Notes: generated by a model not told the origin, from the letters alone. DNA of 7,089 nt from Candidatus Muproteobacteria bacterium (GCA_023266455.1 JAHFQD010000096.1:1-7089), one strand, 5' to 3'; shown: positions 1-6,912, counted from the stretch's first letter. Numbers and translations are program-made.

Positions 1-29
1 AAGTAGTGGCCGAATCGGAAGACGAATAG
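1..29 (+). CDS. C-terminal tail of an upstream gene, possibly DNA gyrase subunit A
   Basis: Read from base 3, this frame gives VVAESEDE followed by a TAG stop at 27-29. The tail is short and acidic. DNA gyrase subunit A commonly ends in an acidic tail, and gyrA is the usual gene upstream of serC in the gammaproteobacterial version of this cluster, so gyrA is the best guess. Only eight codons are visible and no domain can be recognised, so the call rests on gene order and acidity. The stop is 21 bases before the GTG start of serC, which would fit a shared transcript. No promoter is evident between them. Any other gene with an acidic end would look the same. Confidence 0.4.
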
Positions 30-39
30 AACTAGTGTT

Positions 40-44
40 GGGAG
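40..44 (+). promoter_or_regulatory. Ribosome binding site supporting the GTG start of serC
   Basis: GGGAG at 40-44 lies six bases before the GTG at 51. It is a better match to the 16S anti-Shine-Dalgarno sequence, at better spacing, than the only candidate before the internal ATG at 105 (AGG at 92-94, ten bases away). It therefore favours the longer form of serC, although protein family length favours the shorter one. Confidence 0.6.
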
Positions 45-50
45 AAAGCC

Positions 51-1190
51 GTGACACAAACGCTCGAAGCAACCGTTGAACGAAACGAAACAGGTACATC
101 TCGAATGACGCGAGTCTATAACTTCAGTGCTGGTCCCGCGGTGTTGCCGGAAGACGTGTTGAAACAGGCGCAGAGCGAAATGCTCGACTGGCGCGGTTCG
201 GGCATGTCAGTGATGGAAATGAGCCATCGCGGTAAGGAATTCATCGCGATTGCGGAGAAGGCCGAGGCCGATCTGCGCGAGCTGTTGGCGATTCCGTCTA
301 ACTATAAGGTGTTGTTCTTGCAAGGCGGCGGTACTGGGCAGTTCGCCTCGGTTCCGTTGAACCTACTGCGTGGTAAGCGCAGCGCGGATTACATCAACAC
401 CGGCGAGTGGTCGAAAAAAGCGATTAAAGAAGCGAAGAAATTCGGCGGCGTGAACGTCGCCGCGACGTCCGAGTCGGCGAACTTCACCACCGTGCCGCCG
501 CGTTCCGAATGGAAGCTCGATCCCGACGCGGCCTATGTACATTACGTGTCGAACGAAACCATCGGCGGCGTGCAATTCCAATCGACGCCCGACGTCGGCA
601 ACATACCCCTGGTGACCGACATGTCCTCCGACATTTTGTCGCGGCCTGTCGACGTCTCGAAATACGGTTTGATCTACGCCGGCGCGCAGAAAAATTTCGG
701 TCCGTCGGGATTGGTGCTCGTGATCGTACGCGAGGACTTGCTCGGCCATGCGCTGCCCAACACGCCGACCGTATTGGATTACGCGCAGCAAGCGGAAAAC
801 GGTTCGATGCTCAACACGCCGCCGACCTACGCCTGGTATATCGCCGGTCTGGTGTTCGAATGGCTTAAGCGTAAAGGCGGTCTCAAGGCCATGGCTGAGA
901 TCAACGAGCACAAGACCAAGAAAATTTACGACTTCATCGACGCCTCCGGCGGCTTTTACAAAAACCCAGTCGATCGTCCGTACCGTTCGTGGATGAACAT
1001 TCCGTTCACGCTCAAGAGCGAAACGCTCGACGAAGATTTCCTCAAGGGCGCCAAGACGGCCAAATTGTTGCAGCTCAAGGGCCATCGTTCCGTCGGCGGT
1101 ATGCGCGCCAGCATTTATAACGCGATGCCAGAAGCCGGCATCGACGCGCTCATCACATATATGAAAGAGTTCATGAAGGCGAAGGGCTAA
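51..1190 (+). CDS. serC: Phosphoserine aminotransferase SerC
   Basis: This is a cytosolic PLP enzyme that converts 3-phosphohydroxypyruvate plus glutamate to phosphoserine. In many proteobacteria it also makes 4-phosphohydroxy-threonine for pyridoxal phosphate synthesis. The family opening [13 protein letters not shown] is at residues 21-33. The phosphate-contact segment QGGGTGQF is at 91-98, the cofactor-stacking Trp is in TGEW (Trp120), and the Schiff-base lysine is Lys214 in [11 protein letters not shown]. Substrate residues His59/Arg60, His345/Arg346 and Arg352 are present. Counted from the ATG at 105, the protein is 361 residues, with His41/Arg42 and Lys196, almost the E. coli numbering (362 residues, Lys198). 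The GTG at 51 adds 18 residues ([18 protein letters not shown]) not typical of the family but has the stronger ribosome site. The function is secure; the start is not. Confidence 0.97.
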   Translation: MTQTLEATVERNETGTSRMTRVYNFSAGPAVLPEDVLKQAQSEMLDWRGSGMSVMEMSHRGKEFIAIAEKAEADLRELLAIPSNYKVLFLQGGGTGQFASVPLNLLRGKRSADYINTGEWSKKAIKEAKKFGGVNVAATSESANFTTVPPRSEWKLDPDAAYVHYVSNETIGGVQFQSTPDVGNIPLVTDMSSDILSRPVDVSKYGLIYAGAQKNFGPSGLVLVIVREDLLGHALPNTPTVLDYAQQAENGSMLNTPPTYAWYIAGLVFEWLKRKGGLKAMAEINEHKTKKIYDFIDASGGFYKNPVDRPYRSWMNIPFTLKSETLDEDFLKGAKTAKLLQLKGHRSVGGMRASIYNAMPEAGIDALITYMKEFMKAKG

Positions 1191-1250
1191 CACGCCTGCA
1201 TCGTTCTCTCCAGAAATCGACGGGGTGAGGGAATATTCGAGGGCAGGCTC
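1191..1250 (+). other. serC-serA intergenic leader with nested inverted repeats
   Basis: This 60-base gap is the longest in the cluster. It holds an outer inverted repeat, GCCTGC at 1194-1199 with GCAGGC at 1243-1248. Nested inside is TTCTCTC at 1204-1210 with GAGGGAA at 1227-1233 (seven pairs, one of them G-U). The outer 3' arm ends two bases before the serA ATG and touches its ribosome site, so pairing could mask translation initiation. The stems are short and the outer loop is 43 bases, so this may be chance. I see no convincing -35/-10 pair and no terminator T-run. Confidence 0.25.
1239..1243 (+). promoter_or_regulatory. Ribosome binding site for serA
   Basis: GAGGG lies seven bases before the ATG at 1251, ideal spacing, and supports that start. 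A second possible start is the GTG at 1284, preceded by AGG at 1274-1276, also seven bases away. It would begin the protein at the conserved FKILTLNNIS segment, where relatives usually start. Confidence 0.6.
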
Positions 1251-2465
1251 ATGGGAAAAGATGACACTTTGGTAGGCGTCGACGTGTTCAAAATACTCAC
1301 GCTCAATAATATTTCTCCGATCGGCGTCGCGCGCTTGCCGGCGGATCGTTATCAAATCGGTTCCGACGTAAAGGATCCCGATGCGATTCTGGTTCGCTCC
1401 GCCAAGATGCACGATCTGCCGATTCCACCGACGCTCAAAGCCGTCGGCCGCGCCGGCGCCGGCGTGAACAATATTCCAGTGCCGAAGATGAGCGAGCGCG
1501 GCATTCCGGTATTCAACGCGCCGGGTGCGAACTCCAACGCTGTTAAAGAGTTAGTAATCGCCGGGTTGATTCTCGGTTGCCGCCACATCTGCCAAGGGCG
1601 CGATTTCGCGCGCGGCTTGAATGGCAGCGACGAAGAACTGCACAAAGCGGTCGAAGCCGGCAAAAAAGATTTCGCCGGCCGCGAGTTACCCGGGCGTACG
1701 CTCGGCATCATCGGACTCGGCGCCATCGGCCGCATCGTCGCCAACGCCGCGATTGCGCTCGGCATGAAAGTCATCGGCTACGATCCCGGTATTACCGTCG
1801 AAGGCGCCTGGCAATTATCGGCCGACGTGAAGAAAGCGCGCTCCATCGACGAGTTGCTGCGCTTTTCGGATTTCATCACGTTTCATGTGCCGTTGATCGA
1901 TGCCACGCGCAATCTGCTCAACGCCGAACGTTTGAAGTTGATGAAAAAAGACGCCGTGATTTTGAACTTTGCGCGCGAAGGCATCGTCGACGACAAAGCG
2001 GTGATTCAAGCGCTCGACGCTGGCGCGCTGTATGCCTACGTCTGCGATTTTCCGAATAATGTGACAAAGAGCCACCCGCGTGTGATCGCGCTGCCGCATC
2101 TCGGCGCGTCGACGCAAGAAGCGGAAGAGAATTGCGCGGTGATGGTGGCCGATCAGGTGCGCGACTTCCTCGAGAATGGCAACGTGCGCAACGCAGTTAA
2201 TTTTCCTGAAGTCGTGGTGCCGCGCGGCACCACGCATCGTTTTATCTGCGCCAACGCCAACGTACCAAACATGCTCGGCCAGATATCCGAAGCTTTCGGC
2301 CAAGCCGGACTGAATATTCACGACATGGTCAACATGTCGCGCGGCGATCTGGCGTACACCGTGGTCGATCTCGACAATCCGATTCCCGCCAAAGTGGTGC
2401 AGCAAATCGCGTCCATTCACGGCGTGTTGATGGCGCGGCTGTTGCCGCCGCCGCGTTCGGAATAG
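1251..2465 (+). CDS. serA: D-3-phosphoglycerate dehydrogenase, SerA type with ACT domain
   Basis: This NAD-dependent enzyme oxidises 3-phosphoglycerate to 3-phosphohydroxypyruvate, the substrate of SerC encoded just upstream. The substrate domain begins at FKILTLNNIS (13-22) and includes GRAGAGVNNIP (66-76). The nucleotide domain has GLGAIG (155-160), with Asp178 after the second strand, as expected for NAD. The catalytic Arg242 (NFAREGIVDD) and His283 (PHLGAST) are present. The catalytic glutamate of classical SerA (E. coli Glu269) is not: the segment reads DFPNNV, with Asn270 or Val271 there. A C-terminal ACT domain (about 328-400) suggests serine feedback. At 404 residues it is close to E. 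coli SerA (410). The ACT domain and the position next to serC argue against PdxB, the related 4-phosphoerythronate dehydrogenase, though other 2-hydroxyacids cannot be excluded. Confidence 0.9.
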   Translation: MGKDDTLVGVDVFKILTLNNISPIGVARLPADRYQIGSDVKDPDAILVRSAKMHDLPIPPTLKAVGRAGAGVNNIPVPKMSERGIPVFNAPGANSNAVKELVIAGLILGCRHICQGRDFARGLNGSDEELHKAVEAGKKDFAGRELPGRTLGIIGLGAIGRIVANAAIALGMKVIGYDPGITVEGAWQLSADVKKARSIDELLRFSDFITFHVPLIDATRNLLNAERLKLMKKDAVILNFAREGIVDDKAVIQALDAGALYAYVCDFPNNVTKSHPRVIALPHLGASTQEAEENCAVMVADQVRDFLENGNVRNAVNFPEVVVPRGTTHRFICANANVPNMLGQISEAFGQAGLNIHDMVNMSRGDLAYTVVDLDNPIPAKVVQQIASIHGVLMARLLPPPRSE

Positions 2466-2467
2466 GG
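2464..2467 (+). promoter_or_regulatory. pheA ribosome site overlapping the serA stop codon
   Basis: AGGG at 2464-2467 shares two bases with the serA TAG (2463-2465) and sits five bases before the pheA ATG at 2473. Ribosomes finishing serA would therefore uncover or directly re-use this site, suggesting coupled translation. There is no room for a phenylalanine leader peptide and attenuator like that of E. coli pheA. Confidence 0.65.
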
Positions 2468-2472
2468 CGCGC

Positions 2473-3558
2473 ATGGCCAAGGGCGATACCGACCTTCGCG
2501 CGCTGCGCCAGCGCATCGACGGACTCGACGAAAAAATCCAAGAACTAATCGGCCAACGCGCGCAGTTGGTGTTGGACGTCGCGCGCGCCAAAGCCAGCGC
2601 CGGTTCCGAAAGTTTCTACCGTCCCGAACGCGAAGCGCAGGTGTTGACGAATGTGATGGCGCGTCATAGCGGGCCGTTGCCGGCGGAAGAGATGGCGCGC
2701 TTGTTCCGCGAAATCATGTCGGCGTGTTTGGCGCTCGAATCGCAACAGTCCATCGCGTTTCTCGGTCCCGAAGGCACGTTCACCCAGGAAGCGGCGCTCA
2801 AACATTTCGGCCATTCGGTGAAAACCGTGCCGCTAGCGGCGATCGACGAAGTCTTTCGCGAAGTCGAATCCGGCGGCGCGCATTTCGGCGTCGTCCCCGT
2901 AGAAAACTCGACCGAGGGTGTAGTCAACCACACGCTCGATATGTTCATGCTGTCGCCGCTAAAAATTTGCGGCGAAGTCGAGCTGCGCATTCATCATCAT
3001 TTACTCGCGCGCGAGAAAGATGCGGGACGTCCGCAGCGCATCGTGTCGCATCAGCAATCGTTGGCGCAGTGTCGCGAATGGTTGGACGCGAACTACGCCG
3101 GTGTCGAACGCGTCGCGGTATCCAGCAATGCCGAAGCGGCGCGGTTGGCGTCGCAGCAGTCGGGTGCGTTCGCCATCGCCGGCGCGTCGGCGGCACAGAT
3201 TTACAATCTCCAGGTCGTGGCCGCGAATATCGAGGACAAGCCGGACAACACGACGCGTTTCCTCATCATCGGTAATCTCGAAACCGGTATCAGCGGCGCT
3301 GACAAAACCAGCCTGCTCGTGTCCGGTCGCAATCGCCCCGGCGGTTTACATCGGTTGATGGCGCCATTGGCGCGCAGCAAGATCAACATGACGCGCATCG
3401 AATCGCGTCCTTCCAAGCGCACGCCGTGGGAATATGTGTTCTTCATCGACATCGACGGCCACGTGAAAGACAAACGCATCGCGCGCGCCTTGAAGTCGCT
3501 TGAAAAAGAAGCGGCGTTTCTTAAATTGCTCGGTTCCTATCCGAAGGCAGTGCTATGA
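2473..3558 (+). CDS. pheA: Bifunctional chorismate mutase / prephenate dehydratase PheA (P-protein)
   Basis: This fused cytosolic enzyme takes chorismate to prephenate and then to phenylpyruvate, the committed route to phenylalanine. Residues 1-92 are an AroQ-class all-helical mutase domain: LRALRQRIDGLDEKI, then Arg29, Lys40 and the FYRPERE turn (48-54), with MARLFREIMSACLALE closing it. Residues 93-268 are the dehydratase, with LGPEGTF (97-103), VPVENSTEG (141-149) and the catalytic threonine in TTRFL (Thr261). Residues 278-356 are a regulatory ACT domain. Its phenylalanine-binding ESRP motif is intact at 310-313, and the GALV motif reads GGLH (290-293). Pseudomonad homologues, as I recall, have GALH, so feedback inhibition is likely kept. 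The length of 361 residues is typical, and the protein ends with the family tail LGSYPKAVL. The stop overlaps the hisC start. Confidence 0.97.
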   Translation: MAKGDTDLRALRQRIDGLDEKIQELIGQRAQLVLDVARAKASAGSESFYRPEREAQVLTNVMARHSGPLPAEEMARLFREIMSACLALESQQSIAFLGPEGTFTQEAALKHFGHSVKTVPLAAIDEVFREVESGGAHFGVVPVENSTEGVVNHTLDMFMLSPLKICGEVELRIHHHLLAREKDAGRPQRIVSHQQSLAQCREWLDANYAGVERVAVSSNAEAARLASQQSGAFAIAGASAAQIYNLQVVAANIEDKPDNTTRFLIIGNLETGISGADKTSLLVSGRNRPGGLHRLMAPLARSKINMTRIESRPSKRTPWEYVFFIDIDGHVKDKRIARALKSLEKEAAFLKLLGSYPKAVL

Positions 3559-4658
3559 CCATGCGTTGCGACATCGCGGCGCTCGCCATGCCCGGCGTGC
3601 GCGGGCTTTCGCCGTATCAACCCGGTAAGCCGCTGGAAGAACTGGAACGTGAGTACGGCGTGCGTAATGCGGTCAAGCTTGCAAGCAACGAGAATCCGCT
3701 CGGACCAAGCCCCAAGGCAGTCGCCGCCGCGCGTGCGGCCTTAGAAAATGTTCTGCGTTATCCCGACGGCGGCGCATTTCAGTTGAAGCGCGCACTCGCG
3801 CGACATCTCGGCGTCGACGCGGCACAGATTACGGTTGGCAACGGCTCGAACGATGTTCTGGAATTCGCCGCACGCGCTTTCACCGGTTCCGATTGCGAGG
3901 TTATTTTTTCGGCGCATGCGTTTGCGGTTTATCCGATCGTGACCCAGGCGGTGGGAGCGAAGGCGGTTGTGACGCCGGCGCGCGAATGGGGACACGATCT
4001 CGACGCTATGCGCGCGGCTATTAACGAACGCACCCGGCTTATCTTTATCGCCAATCCGAACAATCCGACCGGGACTTGGTTGCGCGCTACAGACTTACAA
4101 GCGTTCATTCTCGGCGTGCCGCAGCACGTCATCGTGGTGGTGGACGAAGCGTATTTCGAATACGTCGATCAATCGGAATACGCCAGCATGCTCGAACTCG
4201 TCGGGCGTTGCCCCAATTTAATTGTGGCGCGCACGTTTTCAAAAGCCTATGGTCTCGCCGGTTTGCGCGTCGGCTATGCGGTATCGACGCCGGATGTAGC
4301 GGACATCCTCAATCGCGTGCGTCAGCCGTTCAACGTGAATTCCCTCGCACTCGCGGCGGCGACAGCGGCACTCGACGACGGCGAGCATTTGCGTAAAGCG
4401 ATCGCGCTCAATCGCGAAGGCATGCGTCAAATAACGCTCGGCGTCGAGCGGCTCGGCTTGTCGTTCATTCCATCGGTGGGTAATTTCGTTTGCATCGATC
4501 TCACGCGTCCCGCAGCGGCGATCTATGAAAAGTTATTGCGCCAAGGCGTTATCGTGCGGCCGATAGCGAATTACGGCATGCCGAATCATTTGCGCGTCAC
4601 GATCGGGCTAGCGCCAGAGAACGAACGATTTCTGCAAGCGCTGGAAAAAGTCATTTAA
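3555..4658 (+). CDS. hisC: Histidinol-phosphate / aromatic aminotransferase HisC
   Basis: This fold-type I PLP aminotransferase of 367 residues belongs to the HisC family. The markers are KLASNENPLGPSP (41-53), a tyrosine and GNGSND (69-100 region), NPNNPTG (167-173), DEAYFEY (197-203), the Schiff-base Lys230 in TFSKAYGLAGLRVGY with Arg238, and the substrate carboxylate Arg347 in HLRVTIG. HisC-family enzymes transfer the amino group of glutamate to imidazole-acetol phosphate, and many also act on phenylpyruvate and 4-hydroxyphenylpyruvate. Because the gene sits between pheA and tyrA and no other his gene is in view, an aromatic role is a reasonable inference; sequence alone cannot set the substrate. 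The ATG at 3555 overlaps the pheA TGA as ATGA, and GAAGG (3543-3547) is seven bases upstream. A second ATG at 3561 is a possible start. Confidence 0.95.
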   Translation: MTMRCDIAALAMPGVRGLSPYQPGKPLEELEREYGVRNAVKLASNENPLGPSPKAVAAARAALENVLRYPDGGAFQLKRALARHLGVDAAQITVGNGSNDVLEFAARAFTGSDCEVIFSAHAFAVYPIVTQAVGAKAVVTPAREWGHDLDAMRAAINERTRLIFIANPNNPTGTWLRATDLQAFILGVPQHVIVVVDEAYFEYVDQSEYASMLELVGRCPNLIVARTFSKAYGLAGLRVGYAVSTPDVADILNRVRQPFNVNSLALAAATAALDDGEHLRKAIALNREGMRQITLGVERLGLSFIPSVGNFVCIDLTRPAAAIYEKLLRQGVIVRPIANYGMPNHLRVTIGLAPENERFLQALEKVI

Positions 4659-4689
4659 CGGTTACGCAAGCGCGCGCCCCACGGTTCTT

Positions 4690-5550
4690 ATGATTAACAA
4701 ACTCGCGATCATCGGCGTCGGTCTCATCGGCGGTTCGCTCGCGCGCGATTTGCGCGCGCAAGGGTTGGTCGGCGAGATCGTCGGTTACGGACGCAGCGTG
4801 AGCAATTTAAGTTTGGCAGTCGACATGGGCGTTATCGATCGCGTCGCTAACGGCGCGCGCGCCGCTGCCGCCGGCGCCGACGTCGTCGTCATCGCCGTGC
4901 CGGTAGCGAGCATTGGCGACGTTCTGCGGGAAATCGCACCGGCGATAGGTACCGACAGCGTCGTCACCGACGTCGGCAGCGTCAAGCAATCGGTTATCCA
5001 CGCAGCGCGCACCGCGCTCGATGAGCGTTTCGCGAATTTCGTTCCTGGGCATCCGATTGCCGGCACCGAGAACTCCGGCGTCGGTGCATCGCTCGAAGGC
5101 TTGTTCCGCCATCGACGCGTGATCCTGACGCCGACGGACGAAACCGACGCCGCCGCGATCGAACGCGTGCAGACATTATGGCAAGTCACCGGCGCCAACG
5201 TTGTGCTGATGGACGCTGTCGAGCACGATCGCTTGCTCGCCGCCAGCAGCCATCTACCGCATATGATCGCGTTCTCGTTGATGGACACGCTTGTACGGTT
5301 AGACGAGCACCGGAAGATTTTCGAATATTCGGCCGGCGGTTTGCGCGACACCACCCGCATCGCCGGCAGCGACGCTGTGATGTGGCGCGATATCGTACTC
5401 GGCAATCGCGAGGCGTTGCTGACGGTGCTGCGTCAGTATCACGAAGACATGGAAGAATTAATCGCGGCGATCGAACGTAGCGACGCCGATTGGCTCGTCG
5501 ATACGTTTAACCGCGCGCGGCATGCGCGCGAGATGTTAAACAAGTCATAG
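4690..5550 (+). CDS. tyrA: Prephenate (or cyclohexadienyl) dehydrogenase TyrA
   Basis: TyrA oxidatively decarboxylates prephenate to 4-hydroxyphenylpyruvate, or arogenate to tyrosine. The start is right at the nucleotide domain, with GVGLIGGS at 9-16. Conserved active-site residues by family comparison are Ser97 (DVGSVK), His121 (GHPIAGTENSG), His188/His191 (SSHLPH) and Arg223 (RDTTRIAGSD). At 286 residues it is the short form: no chorismate mutase domain, no ACT domain and no AroA fusion, the last being present in pseudomonads. Any tyrosine feedback would have to act at or near the active site. The second strand is followed by GYGRS (32-36), with no acidic residue there, which makes NADP use possible. 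No good Shine-Dalgarno sequence precedes the ATG. Whether it prefers prephenate or arogenate cannot be read from the sequence. Confidence 0.95.
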   Translation: MINKLAIIGVGLIGGSLARDLRAQGLVGEIVGYGRSVSNLSLAVDMGVIDRVANGARAAAAGADVVVIAVPVASIGDVLREIAPAIGTDSVVTDVGSVKQSVIHAARTALDERFANFVPGHPIAGTENSGVGASLEGLFRHRRVILTPTDETDAAAIERVQTLWQVTGANVVLMDAVEHDRLLAASSHLPHMIAFSLMDTLVRLDEHRKIFEYSAGGLRDTTRIAGSDAVMWRDIVLGNREALLTVLRQYHEDMEELIAAIERSDADWLVDTFNRARHAREMLNKS

Positions 5551-5586
5551 ATATTGCTGAACGAGCGTGCAGCAGGTAGACATTAG
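5551..5586 (+). other. tyrA-aroA junction: 36-base, in-frame linker bounded by two TAG codons
   Basis: tyrA and aroA are in the same reading frame. The 36 bases between them form 11 sense codons (ILLNERAAGRH) followed by a second TAG at 5584-5586, directly before the aroA ATG. The first TAG (5548-5550) ends tyrA. AGG at 5574-5576, ten bases before the ATG, is a weak ribosome site for aroA, so aroA is probably translated on its own or by coupling to tyrA. Confidence 0.7.
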
Positions 5587-6909
5587 ATGAACACAAATAC
5601 AAAAGTCGATTTCATCGTTCAGGCCGGCGGCAAACTCACGGGCAACATCCGAGTGCCCGGGGATAAATCGATGTCGCACCGTGCGGTGATGTTGGGCTCG
5701 CTCGCGCAAGGCACCACGCACATTACCGGCTTGCTCGAAGGCGAAGACGTGTTGTGTACGCTGGCGGCGTTTCGCGCCATGGGCGTGCGCGCACAAGGTC
5801 CGGATCGCGGCAATCTTACGATCGAAGGCGCGGGTCTGCACGGTCTCAAGCCGCCGTCGCGGCCGCTCGACATGGGCAATTCCGGTACTGCCATGCGTTT
5901 GATGGCCGGCATCCTTGCGGGTCAGGCATTCGACTCGGAGTTGTTCGGCGACGAATCGTTGTCCAAGCGTCCGATGAAGCGCGTTTCCGAACCGCTGGCG
6001 CAAATGGGCGCGGTCATCGACACGGCCGACGGCGGGCGACCGCCGTTACGCATCAAAGGCAATCGCTCGTTGCACGGCATCGATTATCGTTTGCCGATGC
6101 CGAGCGCGCAGGTGAAGTCATCGGTATTACTCGCCGGTTTATACGCGCAAGGCGCGACATCGGTGACGGAGCCTGCGCCCACGCGCGATCACACCGAGCG
6201 CATGTTGCGCGGCTTCGGTTACGACGTCGATGTTTCCGGCGCGACCGCGCGTGTGCAAGGCGGCGGTGGATTACGCGCTTGCAACGTCGATGTACCGGCG
6301 GATATTTCCTCGGCGGCGTTTTTTCTGGTTGGCGCATCGATCGCGCCGGGTTCGGATTTGACGTTGGAACACGTCGGCATGAATCCCACCCGCGTGGGCG
6401 TAGTCAATATTCTGCGATTGATGGGCGCCAATATCGATGTGTTGAATGCGCGTGAAGTTGGCGGCGAGCCAGTCGCGGATTTGCGTGTGCGCGCCGCGAC
6501 ATTGCGCGGGATACGAATTCCGCAAGACCAAGTGCCGTTGGCGATCGACGAATTTCCGGCGCTGTTCATCGCCGCGGCTTGTGCCGACGGCGAAACGGTT
6601 TTGACCGGCGCCGAAGAATTGCGGGTGAAAGAATCCGATCGCATCGCGGCGATGGCGCAAGGGCTACATCGCGTCGGCGTCGATGCCAAAGAAACGCCGG
6701 ATGGCATCGTCATCAAAGGCGGGAAGTTGCGCGGCGGAGAAATCGACAGTCGCGGCGATCATCGCATTGCGATGAGTTTCGCCATTGCGGCGTTGCGCGC
6801 CGAAGGCACCATCACCGCGCGCGACTGCAAGAACGTGGATACGTCTTTTCCGGGATTCGCCGCGCTAGCGACGAAAGCCGGTTTGGCCATCGGCGTTAAA
6901 ACCGTTTAA
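5587..6909 (+). CDS. aroA: 3-phosphoshikimate 1-carboxyvinyltransferase (EPSP synthase) AroA
   Basis: AroA joins phosphoenolpyruvate to shikimate-3-phosphate to give EPSP, the step before chorismate. It is the target of glyphosate. The 440-residue protein has the two-lobed fold's landmark segments: GDKSMSHR (25-32, with Lys27, Ser28, Arg32), GNSGTAMR (97-104), LSKRPM (125-130), SAQVK (173-177), RDHTE (200-204), NPTR (266-269), AIDEFP (319-324, catalytic Asp320), RVKESDR (346-352) and GDHRIAMSF (390-398). The motifs GDKS, SAQVK, RDHTE and NPTR are those used to define class II, often glyphosate-tolerant, EPSP synthases. However, Gly100 stands where the CP4 enzyme has Ala100, so tolerance is uncertain. 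It is full length, ending at TAA 6907-6909. It is not fused to TyrA, unlike in pseudomonads. Confidence 0.97.
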   Translation: MNTNTKVDFIVQAGGKLTGNIRVPGDKSMSHRAVMLGSLAQGTTHITGLLEGEDVLCTLAAFRAMGVRAQGPDRGNLTIEGAGLHGLKPPSRPLDMGNSGTAMRLMAGILAGQAFDSELFGDESLSKRPMKRVSEPLAQMGAVIDTADGGRPPLRIKGNRSLHGIDYRLPMPSAQVKSSVLLAGLYAQGATSVTEPAPTRDHTERMLRGFGYDVDVSGATARVQGGGGLRACNVDVPADISSAAFFLVGASIAPGSDLTLEHVGMNPTRVGVVNILRLMGANIDVLNAREVGGEPVADLRVRAATLRGIRIPQDQVPLAIDEFPALFIAAACADGETVLTGAEELRVKESDRIAAMAQGLHRVGVDAKETPDGIVIKGGKLRGGEIDSRGDHRIAMSFAIAALRAEGTITARDCKNVDTSFPGFAALATKAGLAIGVKTV

Positions 6910-6912
6910 CGA

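Noticed and set aside
363..1412. A 349-codon open frame on the minus strand opposite serC and the start of serA.
   Set aside because: It is antisense to two clearly conserved genes, its translation is rich in Arg, His, Val and Gly without recognisable motifs, and such frames arise from G/C-rich third codon positions.
1815..2591. A 258-codon minus-strand open frame across serA and the start of pheA.
   Set aside because: It is a shadow of the sense genes; the Arg/His-rich translation shows no family motif and it spans a sense gene junction.
4396..4412. A GCGATCGC octamer resembling the cyanobacterial HIP1 repeat.
   Set aside because: I noticed only this copy, in a gene context that is clearly proteobacterial, so it is a chance match.
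4851..4864. The palindrome CGGCGCGCGCGCCG inside tyrA.
   Set aside because: It encodes a run of Gly-Ala-Arg-Ala codons in an intact gene; GC alternation in this codon context explains it.
5754..6455. A 233-codon plus-strand frame inside aroA.
   Set aside because: It is out of frame with an intact AroA whose motifs run through the whole region; the Arg-rich translation is typical of a shifted frame.
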